A DNA stretch of 64,000 bases from Planctomycetota bacterium. Its GTDB lineage: Bacteria; Planctomycetota; UBA11346. A program made the translations under genes and the position numbers. The stretch lies in NCBI GenBank assembly GCA_013816485.1, contig JACDEI010000007.1, positions 1 to 64,000 on the forward strand, read 5' to 3'. Below are positions 1 through 8,967 of this stretch, piece by piece (position 1 is the first letter of the stretch; each line of letters opens with the position of its first letter). The notes below the pieces were generated by a model. That model was given only the letters and a program-made list of their open reading frames with translations, was not told the origin of the DNA and did no database searches.

Positions 1-28
1 CTGCGGGCCAGTGGCCCGCGGTCCCAGG
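1..28 (+). repeat. REP-like palindromic repeat, type A (single arm at window edge)
   Basis: The first 28 bases match the right-hand arm of the inverted elements at 11331-11395 and 18985-19148 (core GGGCCAGTGGCCCGCGGTCC). The core contains the palindrome GGGCCA/TGGCCC. The partner arm, if there is one, lies outside the window. Confidence 0.7.
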
Positions 29-61
29 CCGACTGGCCCTCGTGCCTCCTGACGTCCTCAT

Positions 62-715
62 TCATTTCGGCACCTGCTTCGCCAGCGTGCGCAGGTGTTC
101 GTAGATGACGATGGAGTTCATCGGCTCCAACAGGACGACGCCGGGCTGGTAGGTCAGGCCGTAATATCGCATCGTCGCACCAAGCGCCTGTTGCGCGCTC
201 TCGGCGTGCGCGGGTTTCTCGGCGATCGCGACGTCGGTGAAGCGCAACTGTTTCAGGCGGGGATCCTGCTCACCGACCAGCGGTTCGATGCGGCGGTCGA
301 GGAACTGTACGATCGGTGTCGGCGGACGGCCGTGGCGCACCGGGTAAACCAGCACGATAGGCCGACCGGTGAGCAGGTCGGCGTCCTCCGGCAGATCATC
401 AAGACGCATCGGTTCACCGACGACGCCGAGTTCATCCAGCGCCAGCGCGATATCGTTGGCCACCGCCTTCGGGCCGAGCGCGTGATCGGTCTCGGTGGTG
501 GCCGCCTGGATCTCTTTCAGATTGATGGTCTCGCGCGTAGGCCAAGTGTCGGCGTAGAGGATCAGCGGACCCTTCGCCACCGGCTCGCCGTCCTGCGGCG
601 GTGCACGTTTCACCTGGCGTTTCGCCGGCTCGGCCTGCATCCAGACGATGACGAACGGCACCAGCCACACGGTGATCGCGAACACCACGATCAGGATCCA
701 CGGGGCGCGGTTCAT
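62..715 (-). CDS. Hypothetical membrane-anchored protein coupled to apbE
   Basis: The 217-residue product has one N-terminal membrane span (about residues 5-25, rich in I, V and W) and then a soluble domain that should lie outside the cytoplasm. I do not recognise the family. The soluble part contains LILYADTWPTRE near residue 51 and a predicted alpha/beta pattern. Its ATG overlaps the apbE stop (ATGA), so the two are probably translationally coupled. That suggests a role beside the FMN transferase, for example as a flavinylation target or accessory redox protein, but I see no obvious D-x-x-(S/T)-G-A-T flavinylation motif. Function unknown. Confidence 0.75.
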   Translation of the reverse strand: MNRAPWILIVVFAITVWLVPFVIVWMQAEPAKRQVKRAPPQDGEPVAKGPLILYADTWPTRETINLKEIQAATTETDHALGPKAVANDIALALDELGVVGEPMRLDDLPEDADLLTGRPIVLVYPVRHGRPPTPIVQFLDRRIEPLVGEQDPRLKQLRFTDVAIAEKPAHAESAQQALGATMRYYGLTYQPGVVLLEPMNSIVIYEHLRTLAKQVPK

Positions 716-1659
716 GCGGGGATCGCGTGCGGCGTGCGGCGAGCGGCGTGCGGCGTTGCGGCTGCCACTGGATCTACCCGGGCCAGCATACCCGCATCGG
801 CCAGCAGCGTGTCATCGCTGGCGCGTACCCAGGTCGGGAGACCACTGCTCCGTTCAGCGATGGCAGCGGGCGTCGCGTCAGCGAGCAGACAAACATCACT
901 GGCGTGAATGCCGGCGGTCAGGCAATCCGCTGCGATGACCGAGGCAGAGCGGATCATTCCAGGTGCCGGCTGACCGGTGCACACATCCATCAGGTGCGAC
1001 ACCGCACGTCCGGCGAGTACACGCCGACGTGTACCGATGCCGCTGGTGGCAATCGCTTCGTCACGCAGCGTCACCGCAGCGGCGACACCGGGCAGTAGGA
1101 CGAACCAGCCGTCGCGATCGGGTTGCGCGCCGCGCGCCGCACAATCGCCACCGAGTTCCACCAGCGTGTCGGCGCAGCCGTGTGCGACGAGCCGCGCCAG
1201 CACCTGGTCGACACACCACTCCTTACCTACGCCGCCGAGGTCGAGCGCCATGCCTGGACGCGTCAGACGAACGACGCCATCGCACTGCGCGACGGCTGAC
1301 CACGCGATCAACGCTTGAGCGTCGGTGATCTCCGCTGCGGTCGGCCACGTCGTACGCGCTGGCTCGTGCCACAGCCGCCAGAGCGGCAAGGCCGTGGCGT
1401 CGTAGCGGCCAGCGGTCAGGTGATGAGCACGTGCGGCAGCGGCGAGCACCGCGGTCAGATCAGCATCCGCTGGCACGGCGTCGCCGGCATTGAGCCGGCC
1501 GATCAGACTGTCGGCACGGAAACGGCTGAGCTTCGCTTCGACTGCGCGCACCCAGCGTACCGCATCGGCAACCGTGCGCTGCGCCGTGGCCTCAGCCATA
1601 CCGGCCATGCGGATCCGCCCGGTCGAGCCGAGCGCGGTGAAACGAAATCCGTGGATCAT
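712..1659 (-). CDS. apbE: FAD:protein FMN transferase, ApbE family
   Basis: ApbE enzymes attach FMN covalently to Thr of exported flavoproteins such as Nqr/Rnf subunits, using FAD and Mg. The 315-residue product shows the family blocks in order: KLSRFRADSLIGRLN (about 43-57), GRYDATALPLWRLW (84-97), LDLGGVGKEWCVD (139-151), LVELGGD (166-172), HLMDVCTG (222-229) and ADCLTAG (244-250), the last with the metal-binding Asp. The usual K-G-Y is K-E-W here. I see no lipoprotein signal, so this form may be cytoplasmic or use an atypical export route. The C-terminal tail TPHAARRTPHA is encoded by a heptamer array and is probably not part of the fold. It overlaps the next gene by 4 bp. Confidence 0.9.
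   Translation of the reverse strand: MIHGFRFTALGSTGRIRMAGMAEATAQRTVADAVRWVRAVEAKLSRFRADSLIGRLNAGDAVPADADLTAVLAAAARAHHLTAGRYDATALPLWRLWHEPARTTWPTAAEITDAQALIAWSAVAQCDGVVRLTRPGMALDLGGVGKEWCVDQVLARLVAHGCADTLVELGGDCAARGAQPDRDGWFVLLPGVAAAVTLRDEAIATSGIGTRRRVLAGRAVSHLMDVCTGQPAPGMIRSASVIAADCLTAGIHASDVCLLADATPAAIAERSSGLPTWVRASDDTLLADAGMLARVDPVAAATPHAARRTPHAIPA
727..754. repeat. 7-bp tandem array inside the 3' end of apbE
   Basis: Four heptamers (GTGCGGC, GTGCGGC, GAGCGGC, GTGCGGC) in the last codons of apbE encode a TPHA/ARR-type tail. This is one of the few arrays in the window that lie in coding sequence. Confidence 0.8.
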
Positions 1660-1772
1660 CGGTGAGGCTCATCCTGGTAGGAACACACGCAGGCCAAGAT
1701 CGAAGCGCCCAGCCGGCTGGTGCAGTACCATCTGGACCACCAAGATGCGAGCAGAGATGGGCTGAGCACGGC

Positions 1773-1836
1773 GTGGCACGGGCGTCTCGCCCGTGGGCCT
1801 CAACAAACCACCTCACGGGCGAGACGCCCGTGCCAC
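1773..1836. repeat. REP-like inverted repeat, type B
   Basis: Arms 1773-1795 and 1814-1836 are perfect 23-bp reverse complements around an 18-base loop. Each arm is itself nearly palindromic (CACGGGCG-AGA-CGCCCGTG). When translated, such elements give the HGRDARAT / ARASRPW peptides seen in spurious ORFs here and in many other genomes. It sits between apbE and the FAD oxidoreductase gene and could also act as a transcript-end hairpin. Confidence 0.85.
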
Positions 1837-1891
1837 GCTCAAGACCGCACGTTCTGCGTGGTGTCCTGGTGACGGGTCGTGGATTACCGGT

Positions 1892-3751
1892 TCACGACTT
1901 CTTCGGCTCGTCTTTCTTCGGCTCCTCCTTCGGCCACACCGCCGGGTAGCCGACCAGCTCGCGCAGTTCGCCGATGTGCTCCTTGCCGATCTCGCGCGGG
2001 GTCTTGCTGTACTTCTTGCACAACGCCGCGGCGTAACCGGTGGCGATGCCCATCTGCGCGGTGGTCTTCTGCACCCGCGGTCCGCCCAGGGCGACGTGGG
2101 TGCAACTGAAATTGCGCCCGGCCATCATCAGGTTGCCGATGTCCTTGGAATACAGTGTGCGGAACGGCAGGTAGTAGGTGCCGACCTTCATGAACATCGC
2201 TTCGCTGATGTAATCGACCGGGTAGCCCTTGAGCACCTTCTGGTAGTGCACGTCGACCTCGCGGACCTCCTCCACCACCGCGTCGTCGAACTTCACTTTG
2301 TTCACGATGTCGGACAGCGTGTAGATGTGGTCGCCCATCAGGCGGCGCGATTCGCGACGGCCAGCGATGAAGCCGACCCACTTGAGCGCGCGCTTCCCGT
2401 GTTTGGCCGGGTCCTTCTTTTTGGCGTTGGCGAAGCTGCCGTAGATCGCGCGGAACATGTGGTCGCGGATCTCCTCGCCATCCTGGATCTGGTCGAGATC
2501 CGGACGCGCGAACTCCCACTGCCACTCGCCATTGACCGAGGCGTAGTCCTTGGCCACCGGCTTGGTCCAGGGCACTTCGGGGAAGGTGCAGTCCGCAGCC
2601 TTTTCTTCGCTGTTCCACAACACCGAGACGCCCATGGTCCACTTGTCTTCTTTTTCCGGCGACCACAGCTCCTTGTACTTGTCCCACCCTTCGCCGAACT
2701 CGTTCTTCGATTCGCGGCCGTAACGGAACGAAGCACCGGCACGGAAACCGACCCACGCGTCGCCGGTGCAGTCGACGAACAGCGGTGCGCTCACGCGCAT
2801 GGCTTCGCCGGTGCGGTTGTGGTGTGCGTCGATGCTGGTGATGCGCTTCTCCGCCACCTGCACGTCGTAACAGCGCCAGTCGAGAAACTGGATGATGTTC
2901 TTCTCGGCGTCGATGGTGGCGTGGCGCTTCTTGTCGTCGGCGAGCGCCTCGTGCGAACCATTGGCCCAGTGTTTGGAATCGAGCTGACCGATGAGCGTCT
3001 TGTTCTTGCCCGCGATGCCGATGGTGTGCACGCGGATCTCGCCGCTGGCGTTGCCGCCGAGCACCGGGCGGTCATGTACCAAGGCGACCTTCAGGCCCGA
3101 ACGTGCCGCAGCGACCGCCGCGCCGCAGCCGGCCATGCCGCCGCCAATCACCACCAGGTCGAAAGCTTCCTTGCGCGCCGGCACCGCTGGGATGCCCATC
3201 AGCGTGCGCCGCCACGCCATCATCGGCGCGACTTCGACCGGCGGTTTGAAGTCGGCCTTCTTGGTGAAGAACAACGCGTCGCAGCGGCCGTCGAAACCGC
3301 TGAGGTCTTCGAGCGCGATTGCGGTGTCGACGTTGTCGATGGTGATGGTGCCGCCGTTCTGCCACGCCCAGCCGCCGGCCTCGGTGCCGAAAATGGTCGG
3401 CAGCGGTTTGCCAGCGACGTGGATCTTGTAACGGCCGGGAGCCTCCCACTCACCCGCGCACCAGTTACGTGTGCGCACCCACAAGTGGTACGTGCCGGCG
3501 GACGGGAACTTCGCCGTGGTGGTGGCGTTCGTCACCGGGATGCCCATGCCGTGCGCGAGCACGTAGGGCGAGCCCATCACGTCCTCGAATTGCGGATCGA
3601 GCACCCAGCCACCCAGGTCGCTGAAGGCGCGCGCCTCCAACAGCAGGCAGTCGGCACCATGGCTCTTCGACGGATCGGCGAAACCCATGCACGCCAGGGA
3701 CACCCCGGCAAGGCCGGCAACCTTCATGAACTCACGGCGGGACAAGGACAT
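1892..3751 (-). CDS. Tat-exported FAD-dependent oxidoreductase
   Basis: This 619-residue protein starts at the ATG preceded by CCCAGGAG, not at the longer ORF start. It has a twin-arginine signal (SRREFMK, residues 4-10). A beta-sandwich-like region (about 40-185) resembles the N-terminal segment of xanthan-lyase-associated oxidoreductases. A Rossmann FAD site follows (VVIGGGMAGCGAA, about 200-212, then LGGNASGE), and the FAD_oxidored family body runs to the C-terminus. The tail is Lys/Glu-rich (EEPKKDEPKKS). Families of this type are abundant in Planctomycetes and Verrucomicrobia and are generally of unknown substrate, probably carbohydrate-related. It is monocistronic as far as can be seen. 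Confidence 0.9.
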   Translation of the reverse strand: MSLSRREFMKVAGLAGVSLACMGFADPSKSHGADCLLLEARAFSDLGGWVLDPQFEDVMGSPYVLAHGMGIPVTNATTTAKFPSAGTYHLWVRTRNWCAGEWEAPGRYKIHVAGKPLPTIFGTEAGGWAWQNGGTITIDNVDTAIALEDLSGFDGRCDALFFTKKADFKPPVEVAPMMAWRRTLMGIPAVPARKEAFDLVVIGGGMAGCGAAVAAARSGLKVALVHDRPVLGGNASGEIRVHTIGIAGKNKTLIGQLDSKHWANGSHEALADDKKRHATIDAEKNIIQFLDWRCYDVQVAEKRITSIDAHHNRTGEAMRVSAPLFVDCTGDAWVGFRAGASFRYGRESKNEFGEGWDKYKELWSPEKEDKWTMGVSVLWNSEEKAADCTFPEVPWTKPVAKDYASVNGEWQWEFARPDLDQIQDGEEIRDHMFRAIYGSFANAKKKDPAKHGKRALKWVGFIAGRRESRRLMGDHIYTLSDIVNKVKFDDAVVEEVREVDVHYQKVLKGYPVDYISEAMFMKVGTYYLPFRTLYSKDIGNLMMAGRNFSCTHVALGGPRVQKTTAQMGIATGYAAALCKKYSKTPREIGKEHIGELRELVGYPAVWPKEEPKKDEPKKS

Positions 3752-4054
3752 AGGATGGCTCCTGGGAAAGGGCTTCACGGGCTCGCCGGCAGGCGGTCGC
3801 CTCGGATATTGGTGCTTTATGTGCACCATATACCCAAAGCAAGCGAGGACGTTGAGCGGTCGTGGGGGACTGCCTCAAGCATACCCGACGAACCCAGGGG
3901 ATCCGGGGCGATTCAACGCCGTGCGCGGGGCGACGGTGTGAGCCGGTTCAGGGTTTGGCTGGGGCGCTGCGCAATGGCTAAAGCCAAGCCAGACAACCAG
4001 AGAAAACTCCGGCGCGGCAGCAGCGACGATGATGGTCTCCTGCGGCAGGACGCG
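3752..4054. other. Intergenic region without recognisable gene
   Basis: This 303-bp gap lies between the FAD oxidoreductase start and the SGNH hydrolase stop. It contains the oxidoreductase ribosome-binding site (AGGAG) and presumably its promoter. I see no conserved ORF, array or convincing terminator. Confidence 0.6.
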
Positions 4055-5005
4055 CTACTTCGTCGTCAGCGCTGCCTCGATGGTCTGTCTGAGCGCGTCG
4101 GCCTGCTCCTCGACATCGGCGATGGTGGCGCGCGTGACGGTCTTCTCGCGGGTGAAGCCGACGTGATCACGCCAGCCGTTGGAACGCTGCTCGCGCCAGC
4201 GTTTGATCTGCGGATAGAGGGGATCGGCGCTGATGGTGGTGAACGCACCGGCGAGGTCGTCACCGACACTCGGGTAACCAAGGCCACGCAACACACAGTC
4301 CGCCATCAGCAGCAGGCCCTGGTCGTTGGGGTGAATGCCGTCGCCGCTGAAGGCGAACGTCGGCTCGCTTACGCGGCGCTTGGCCAAGTACGCGGTCATC
4401 GGCCCGTTGAGGTCGATCACCCTCGCCTGCGTTGCCGGCAGCGTCAGCTCCCAACGCGCGAAGGCTTCGAGCACGCCGCCGTAGCCATCGAACGGTGCCT
4501 TGAAGCCGTAGTCCGCCGCGCCGGCCGGCCGCAGCTTGGCTCGCACCGGCTGGGGATCGAACGGCGGCGGGGTCAACAGCACCACACGCGCGCCGGCCGC
4601 TTGGCAATCGCTGATGAGTTTACCGATGCCCTGCTGGAACGCCTGCAAGCGCGCGTCGTCGAGCGGCCAATAGATGCCATCGTTCATGCCGTAGCAGGCG
4701 ACCACCACCTGCGGTTTGATCCGCTCCAATGCGCGTCCCAATCGTTCATGCACACACGGCCGCGGGAACGGATGATCCTGTTCCGACAATCCTGACGCGG
4801 TCTCGCTCGCCAGACCGATCGCCACCACGTCGGGCAGGCGGCCGTGGTGACGTGCGAGCTGCTGCGTCAGACAAGTCACCCAGCCACCAGCATGGGTGAT
4901 GCTATCGCCAAGGATCAGCACGCGCCCACGCATCAGCAGATCGTCGACCGCCGCCAGGGGCAGGCTCAGACCAAGCAGCACGATGATAAGCAGGCGATGG
5001 GGCAT
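4055..5005 (-). CDS. Secreted SGNH/GDSL-family hydrolase
   Basis: The 316-residue product starts at ATG 5005 with AGGAG 7 bases upstream. It has a hydrophobic signal peptide (MPHRLLIIVLLGLSLPLAA). The SGNH blocks are visible: GDSIT (about 33-37, nucleophile Ser), a Gly in IGLASETASG, GMND (about 106-109) and DGIHPND with the catalytic Asp/His pair. Members remove acyl groups from polysaccharides or lipids. A C-terminal extension of about 60 residues (from SVGDDLAGAF) is helical and not part of the core fold. The substrate cannot be told from sequence. The gene diverges from the ybjQ operon across a 170-bp shared upstream region. Confidence 0.88.
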   Translation of the reverse strand: MPHRLLIIVLLGLSLPLAAVDDLLMRGRVLILGDSITHAGGWVTCLTQQLARHHGRLPDVVAIGLASETASGLSEQDHPFPRPCVHERLGRALERIKPQVVVACYGMNDGIYWPLDDARLQAFQQGIGKLISDCQAAGARVVLLTPPPFDPQPVRAKLRPAGAADYGFKAPFDGYGGVLEAFARWELTLPATQARVIDLNGPMTAYLAKRRVSEPTFAFSGDGIHPNDQGLLLMADCVLRGLGYPSVGDDLAGAFTTISADPLYPQIKRWREQRSNGWRDHVGFTREKTVTRATIADVEEQADALRQTIEAALTTK

Positions 5006-5175
5006 GGAGACTCCTGGCAGTACGCGAGACAGGATGGTGATGGCGGCGTGTACGACCATCTCCTACCCGCATGGCCATGGCGGCGTTCATCACTGTTCTC
5101 CGCGTGGTGCGTTATCCCTCAGCCTGCCCCTTCCGCTCAGCGCCAGCCACGCATGCTCATGCACAGGAGATCATC

Positions 5176-5505
5176 ATGCTGGTCGTAAATACCGAGACCC
5201 TGCCCGGCTACCGCATCATCGCTACCAAAGGTCTGGTGCAGGGCAGCACCGTGCGCGCCAAACACCTGGGGCGCGACATCGCTGCGGGGTTCAAGAACCT
5301 CGTCGGTGGTGAACTCAAAGGTTACACCGAACTGCTGACCGAAGCGCGCCGCGAAGCGTTGTCGCGGATGCTGGCGCAGGCACAGGAACTGGGTGCCAAC
5401 GCCGTGCTGAACGTACGTTATTCCACCAGCGCCATCACCGCCGGTGCCTCCGAACTGTTCGCCTATGGCACGGCGGTGACCGTGGCGCAGGACGGTCAGG
5501 CGTGA
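5176..5505 (+). CDS. YbjQ/UPF0145 family protein
   Basis: This 109-residue protein starts at ATG 5176 after CAGGAGATC. It matches the YbjQ family (PF01906), small proteins that form pentameric rings and are annotated as putative heavy-metal binding. Diagnostic parts are the start TLPGYRIIATKGLVQGSTV, the central NLVGGELKGYTELLTEARREAL and LGANAVLNVRY. Length is typical. It is the first gene of a compact three-gene operon with a membrane-anchored YbjQ paralogue (GTGA overlap) and a PrsW-type protease. Biochemical function is not established for the family. Confidence 0.88.
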   Translation: MLVVNTETLPGYRIIATKGLVQGSTVRAKHLGRDIAAGFKNLVGGELKGYTELLTEARREALSRMLAQAQELGANAVLNVRYSTSAITAGASELFAYGTAVTVAQDGQA

Positions 5506-6035
5506 TCGCCACGCTCGGTACCAGTTTGGCGGCGGCTGTCGTGGCGGCACGCAATCATGACGGGGACGTGATCGGCTTGGTGTTCAACCTGGGCATACCA
5601 CTGGTATTGTTCATCCTTGGTTGGGTGGTCGGCGGACGCCGTGAACGTGCACACTTGCGCGATTTGGCGCGGCGCGAAGCGCTCAATGCCAATATCCTGC
5701 GCACCGATCTGCGTGCCTATGGTCCGGCGGATCCGACCGCCGGCGCGTTGTTGGTGAGCGCAGAAGTGGTGATCGGCACCGATTACTGCAAGGCGTTCTT
5801 CGCGGGCCTGCGCAAGCTGGTTGGTGGCAACCTGCGCAGTTACGAAACCTTGCTCGAACGCGCGCGGCGTGAAGCGATCCTGCGGCTGATTGAGCAAGCC
5901 CGCAGTCGGCAGTTCAACGCACTGTGTTGTGTGCGTCTGGAAGCATCAAACGTCGGCAAGGGTATCATGCCGATGGTCGCCATACTGGCGTACGCCACCG
6001 CTTACCGCGTACCGGACACTGCGACCACGAACTAA
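5502..6035 (+). CDS. Membrane-anchored YbjQ-type protein
   Basis: The 177-residue product starts at GTG 5502, overlapping the previous stop (GTGA). It has one membrane span (about residues 23-43, VIGLVFNLGIPLVLFILGWVVGG), a basic linker and a C-terminal YbjQ-like domain (LVGGNLRSYETLLERARREAI, then QFNALCCVRLEAS). The domain aligns block for block with the upstream 109-residue protein, so the pair looks like a soluble and an anchored version of one module that might form a mixed ring at the membrane (inference). The next gene starts 6 bp downstream. Confidence 0.82.
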   Translation: MIATLGTSLAAAVVAARNHDGDVIGLVFNLGIPLVLFILGWVVGGRRERAHLRDLARREALNANILRTDLRAYGPADPTAGALLVSAEVVIGTDYCKAFFAGLRKLVGGNLRSYETLLERARREAILRLIEQARSRQFNALCCVRLEASNVGKGIMPMVAILAYATAYRVPDTATTN

Positions 6036-6041
6036 CCGACC

Positions 6042-6776
6042 ATGACCAACGGACACGGCATCGACGACGAACCGCACCTGCGTCCGCCACCGTGTCCGCC
6101 ACCATGTCCGGCACCGTGTCCGGCAGTGGGACACGGGGTAAACGACGAACCGCTTCGTGCGACGGTAATAGCCGCTGGACATGGCGTGGGCGACGAGCCC
6201 GGAGTGAGCGCACCCGCAGGGGTGACCACCTACCGTGATCACCTGAACGCTGGCCTGCACCGTACATCACCGACCACCACCTGGTTGGCAACGTTGGTTG
6301 CAGCACTCGCCGCCGGGCCATGGGCGATCCTCGCCGCGGTGTTCGGTACCAGCGCCGACACTCAGGGTGTGGCGATGGTGGTGGTCGGTCCGTTGTGTGA
6401 GGAAGTGGCCAAGGTCGCCGTGGTGTTTCTCATCGTCGAACGCTGGCCGTGGTTGTTCCGCTGGCGCGTGCAGGTGCTGCTCGCCGCCATCTGCGGTGGG
6501 CTGGTGTTCTCCGTGATTGAGAACCTGCTCTACCTGCACGTCTACATTCCGGACCCGGAGCCGTGGATGGTCCACTGGCGCTGGACCGTCTGTGTTGCGC
6601 TGCACAGCGGCTGTAGCCTGATCGCTGGCCTGGGCATGACCCGCGTGTGGAGCACGTGCTGGCGCGACCAGCAACCACCCGATGGCAATCATGCCATCCC
6701 CTTCATCGCAGCTGCCGCCCTGATCCACGGCACCTACAATTTTCTGGCGTTGACCGGCGAAATCGCCACGCGCTGA
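6042..6776 (+). CDS. PrsW-type intramembrane metalloprotease
   Basis: The 244-residue polytopic protein has PrsW (peptidase M82) signatures: CEEVAK (about 119-124), GLVFSVIENLLY with the Glu-Asn pair (about 160-161), a His in CVALHSG, and HGTYNF near the end. PrsW in Bacillus cleaves a membrane anti-sigma factor. The hydrophilic first 60 residues are unusual, with three copies of GHG-x-x-DEP separated by Pro/Cys-rich PPCPPPCPAPCP. The residue matching the start is ATG 6042, with no strong ribosome-binding site, consistent with coupling to the gene 6 bp upstream. The substrate is unknown; candidates are the YbjQ partners or the membrane sigma fusions further along the window. Confidence 0.82.
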   Translation: MTNGHGIDDEPHLRPPPCPPPCPAPCPAVGHGVNDEPLRATVIAAGHGVGDEPGVSAPAGVTTYRDHLNAGLHRTSPTTTWLATLVAALAAGPWAILAAVFGTSADTQGVAMVVVGPLCEEVAKVAVVFLIVERWPWLFRWRVQVLLAAICGGLVFSVIENLLYLHVYIPDPEPWMVHWRWTVCVALHSGCSLIAGLGMTRVWSTCWRDQQPPDGNHAIPFIAAAALIHGTYNFLALTGEIATR

Positions 6777-6956
6777 CCCAACCCCGACGGCTACTCGCCA
6801 GCTAGAGTTCTCCTACGAGCCGCGCAGCGGCGATGTCGGGTTGGGGCGCAAGCCCAGCTAGACCTCCTGTGGTTCACACGGAACAACCTTGGACAGGCGT
6901 TGCCGCGGCACGGACATCCAGGTGTGTTCGTCGCGGCACGCTACACTGCGCGCACC

Positions 6957-8960
6957 ATGGTCGGACCACCGTCACAGACGCAGCGTTTAGGCATCGCCAC
7001 CCTCGCCATCGTCGCTGGTGCCGGGATACAACTCGCGAGCCAGTATTTCACCAGCTCCACGCCACCATCGGTCGCGGTGTTCCTGCTCGCGATCGGCTTC
7101 AGCGCTTGGTACGGCGGTTTCGCTCCCGGCCTGCTCGCCCTGGCCTTGGCGGTTCCCGCCGGCGATCTGCTGACCGTGATCCTGGATCCCAATGCGACCA
7201 TGCGCACGCGCACGGTCGATGCCGCGGCGCTGGTGGTCGTCGGCATGCTCACCAATGCAATGCTGCTCTACCGCGAGACCCACGCGCGCATCCAGCTGGA
7301 ACGCCGCCAGGACGCAGTCGAACGTCGACGCACTGCCGACCACCTGACGCAGGAGCGCCATCGCCTGCTCATGTTGATGGAGCACTCGCCTGATCACATC
7401 TACTTCAAGGACCGCGACTGTCGCTTCATACTGGTCAGCCCCTCCCTGGTCCGTGGTTTCGGAATGCAGACCGCCGACCAAGTGATCGGCAAGACCGACT
7501 TCGACATCTTCACCAAGGAACATGCCCAACCGGCCTACGACGACGAGCAGCAGGTCATGCGCACCGGCATCCCGGTAGTGAACAAGGAAGAGAAGGAGAC
7601 CTGGCCTGACGGACGGGTGACCTGGGCGGAAAGCACCAAGGTGCCCTTTCGTGATACCACGGGCACCATCGTCGGCACCTTCGGCATCACGCGTGACATC
7701 ACCGAGCGAAAAATTGCGGCGGATGCCCTGCGTGAAGCCAAGGTCGCCGCCGAAGCCGCCAACCTCGCCAAGAGCCAGTTCCTCGCCAACATGAGCCACG
7801 AGATCCGTACGCCGCTGAGCGCGGTGGTCGGCATGGCCGAGGTCCTGCTCGAAAGCGGCCTGTTACCTGAACAACACGAATTCGCCGAGATCATCCACCG
7901 TTCCGGCAACGGTCTGGTGGCGATGCTCAACGACATCCTGGATTTTTCCAAGATCGAGGCGGGCAAGCTCGAACTCGAAGCCATCCCGTTCGATCTCGCC
8001 CTCGCGGTCGATGACGTGGTCCACCTGCTCGCCGCCAGCGCCGAGGCCAAGCGCCTGGAGCTGATCCAACGCGTCGCCCCAGGGACGCCGGTGCGTCTGC
8101 TGGGCGATCCCGGCCGTCTGCGGCAGGTGCTCAGCAACCTCATCGGCAATGCCATCAAGTTCACCGCGGGTGGCCATGTGTTCGTCGACGCCTCCGGTGA
8201 ACTGGTCGATGAACAGCACGCACGCGTGGTGATCTCCGTCAGCGACACCGGCATCGGCATCGCGAGCGACAAGCTCTCCAGCATCTTCGACAAGTTCACC
8301 CAGGCCGACACCTCGACCACGCGCCGTTACGGCGGCACCGGCCTGGGGCTGGCGATCTGCCGGCAGATCGCTGAGAACATGGGCGGGGCGCTGCGCGTCG
8401 ACAGCACGCCGGAGCAGGGGTCGACCTTCACCCTGATCCTGACCCTGCCCGTCGCACCCGGCTCATCGCCCAAGCTGCCGATCCAGATCGATCTAAGCGG
8501 CACCCACGTGCTGGTGGTCGAGGCCAATGCGATCTCACGTCGGGTGCTCGCCGAACAACTCGCTACCTGGGGTTGTATCCCGCATTGCCACGCGCGCAGC
8601 GAAGACGCCTTGGCCGAGACCGTCGTCTGCCGCTTGGCGGTGGTCGATGCCCAGCTCGGCGGTGCGTCCGGCCTCGGCCTGGGCCAGGGATTGCGCGAGG
8701 GCGTCCACGGCGCGGAGCTCGGCCTCATCCTGCTCACCGCACTCGGTCAACGCGGAGATGCCAAACTAGCGGAGGGCGCCGGCTTCAACGCCTACCTGGT
8801 CAAACCGGTGCGCAGCCTCGATCTACGCGATGCTCTGTCGGAGGTCGTCCAGGCCCAGCAGTTCAATGAGCTGCATGGACTGGTGACCCGTCACACCCTG
8901 GCCGAACGCCGCGGGCACGGTTCGTCAGCTGTGCATCGACGCGAGAGAACACGAAAATAA
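6957..8960 (+). CDS. Hybrid sensor histidine kinase with DUF4118-like membrane domain and degenerate receiver
   Basis: The protein has about 667 residues from ATG 6957; a start at 6900 is possible, and neither has a strong ribosome-binding site. Order: four membrane spans resembling the KdpD/DUF4118 domain (about 10-105), a PAS domain (about 138-250, ending [13 protein letters not shown]), HisKA with SHEIRTP (His281), HATPase_c (N-box NLIGNAIKF about 394-402, DTGIGI about 430, GGTGLGLAI about 459), then a receiver domain (about 517-632). The receiver keeps the phospho-acceptor Asp564 and Lys616, but the acidic pair is Glu522-Ala523. No separate response regulator gene is adjacent. The signal is unknown. 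Confidence 0.93.
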   Translation: MVGPPSQTQRLGIATLAIVAGAGIQLASQYFTSSTPPSVAVFLLAIGFSAWYGGFAPGLLALALAVPAGDLLTVILDPNATMRTRTVDAAALVVVGMLTNAMLLYRETHARIQLERRQDAVERRRTADHLTQERHRLLMLMEHSPDHIYFKDRDCRFILVSPSLVRGFGMQTADQVIGKTDFDIFTKEHAQPAYDDEQQVMRTGIPVVNKEEKETWPDGRVTWAESTKVPFRDTTGTIVGTFGITRDITERKIAADALREAKVAAEAANLAKSQFLANMSHEIRTPLSAVVGMAEVLLESGLLPEQHEFAEIIHRSGNGLVAMLNDILDFSKIEAGKLELEAIPFDLALAVDDVVHLLAASAEAKRLELIQRVAPGTPVRLLGDPGRLRQVLSNLIGNAIKFTAGGHVFVDASGELVDEQHARVVISVSDTGIGIASDKLSSIFDKFTQADTSTTRRYGGTGLGLAICRQIAENMGGALRVDSTPEQGSTFTLILTLPVAPGSSPKLPIQIDLSGTHVLVVEANAISRRVLAEQLATWGCIPHCHARSEDALAETVVCRLAVVDAQLGGASGLGLGQGLREGVHGAELGLILLTALGQRGDAKLAEGAGFNAYLVKPVRSLDLRDALSEVVQAQQFNELHGLVTRHTLAERRGHGSSAVHRRERTRK

Positions 8961-8967
8961 ATAAGGC

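Noticed and set aside
1793-4795. 1000-residue plus-strand ORF
   Set aside because: It is the shadow of the FAD oxidoreductase and SGNH hydrolase genes on the other strand; its start translates a REP element (HGRDARAT).
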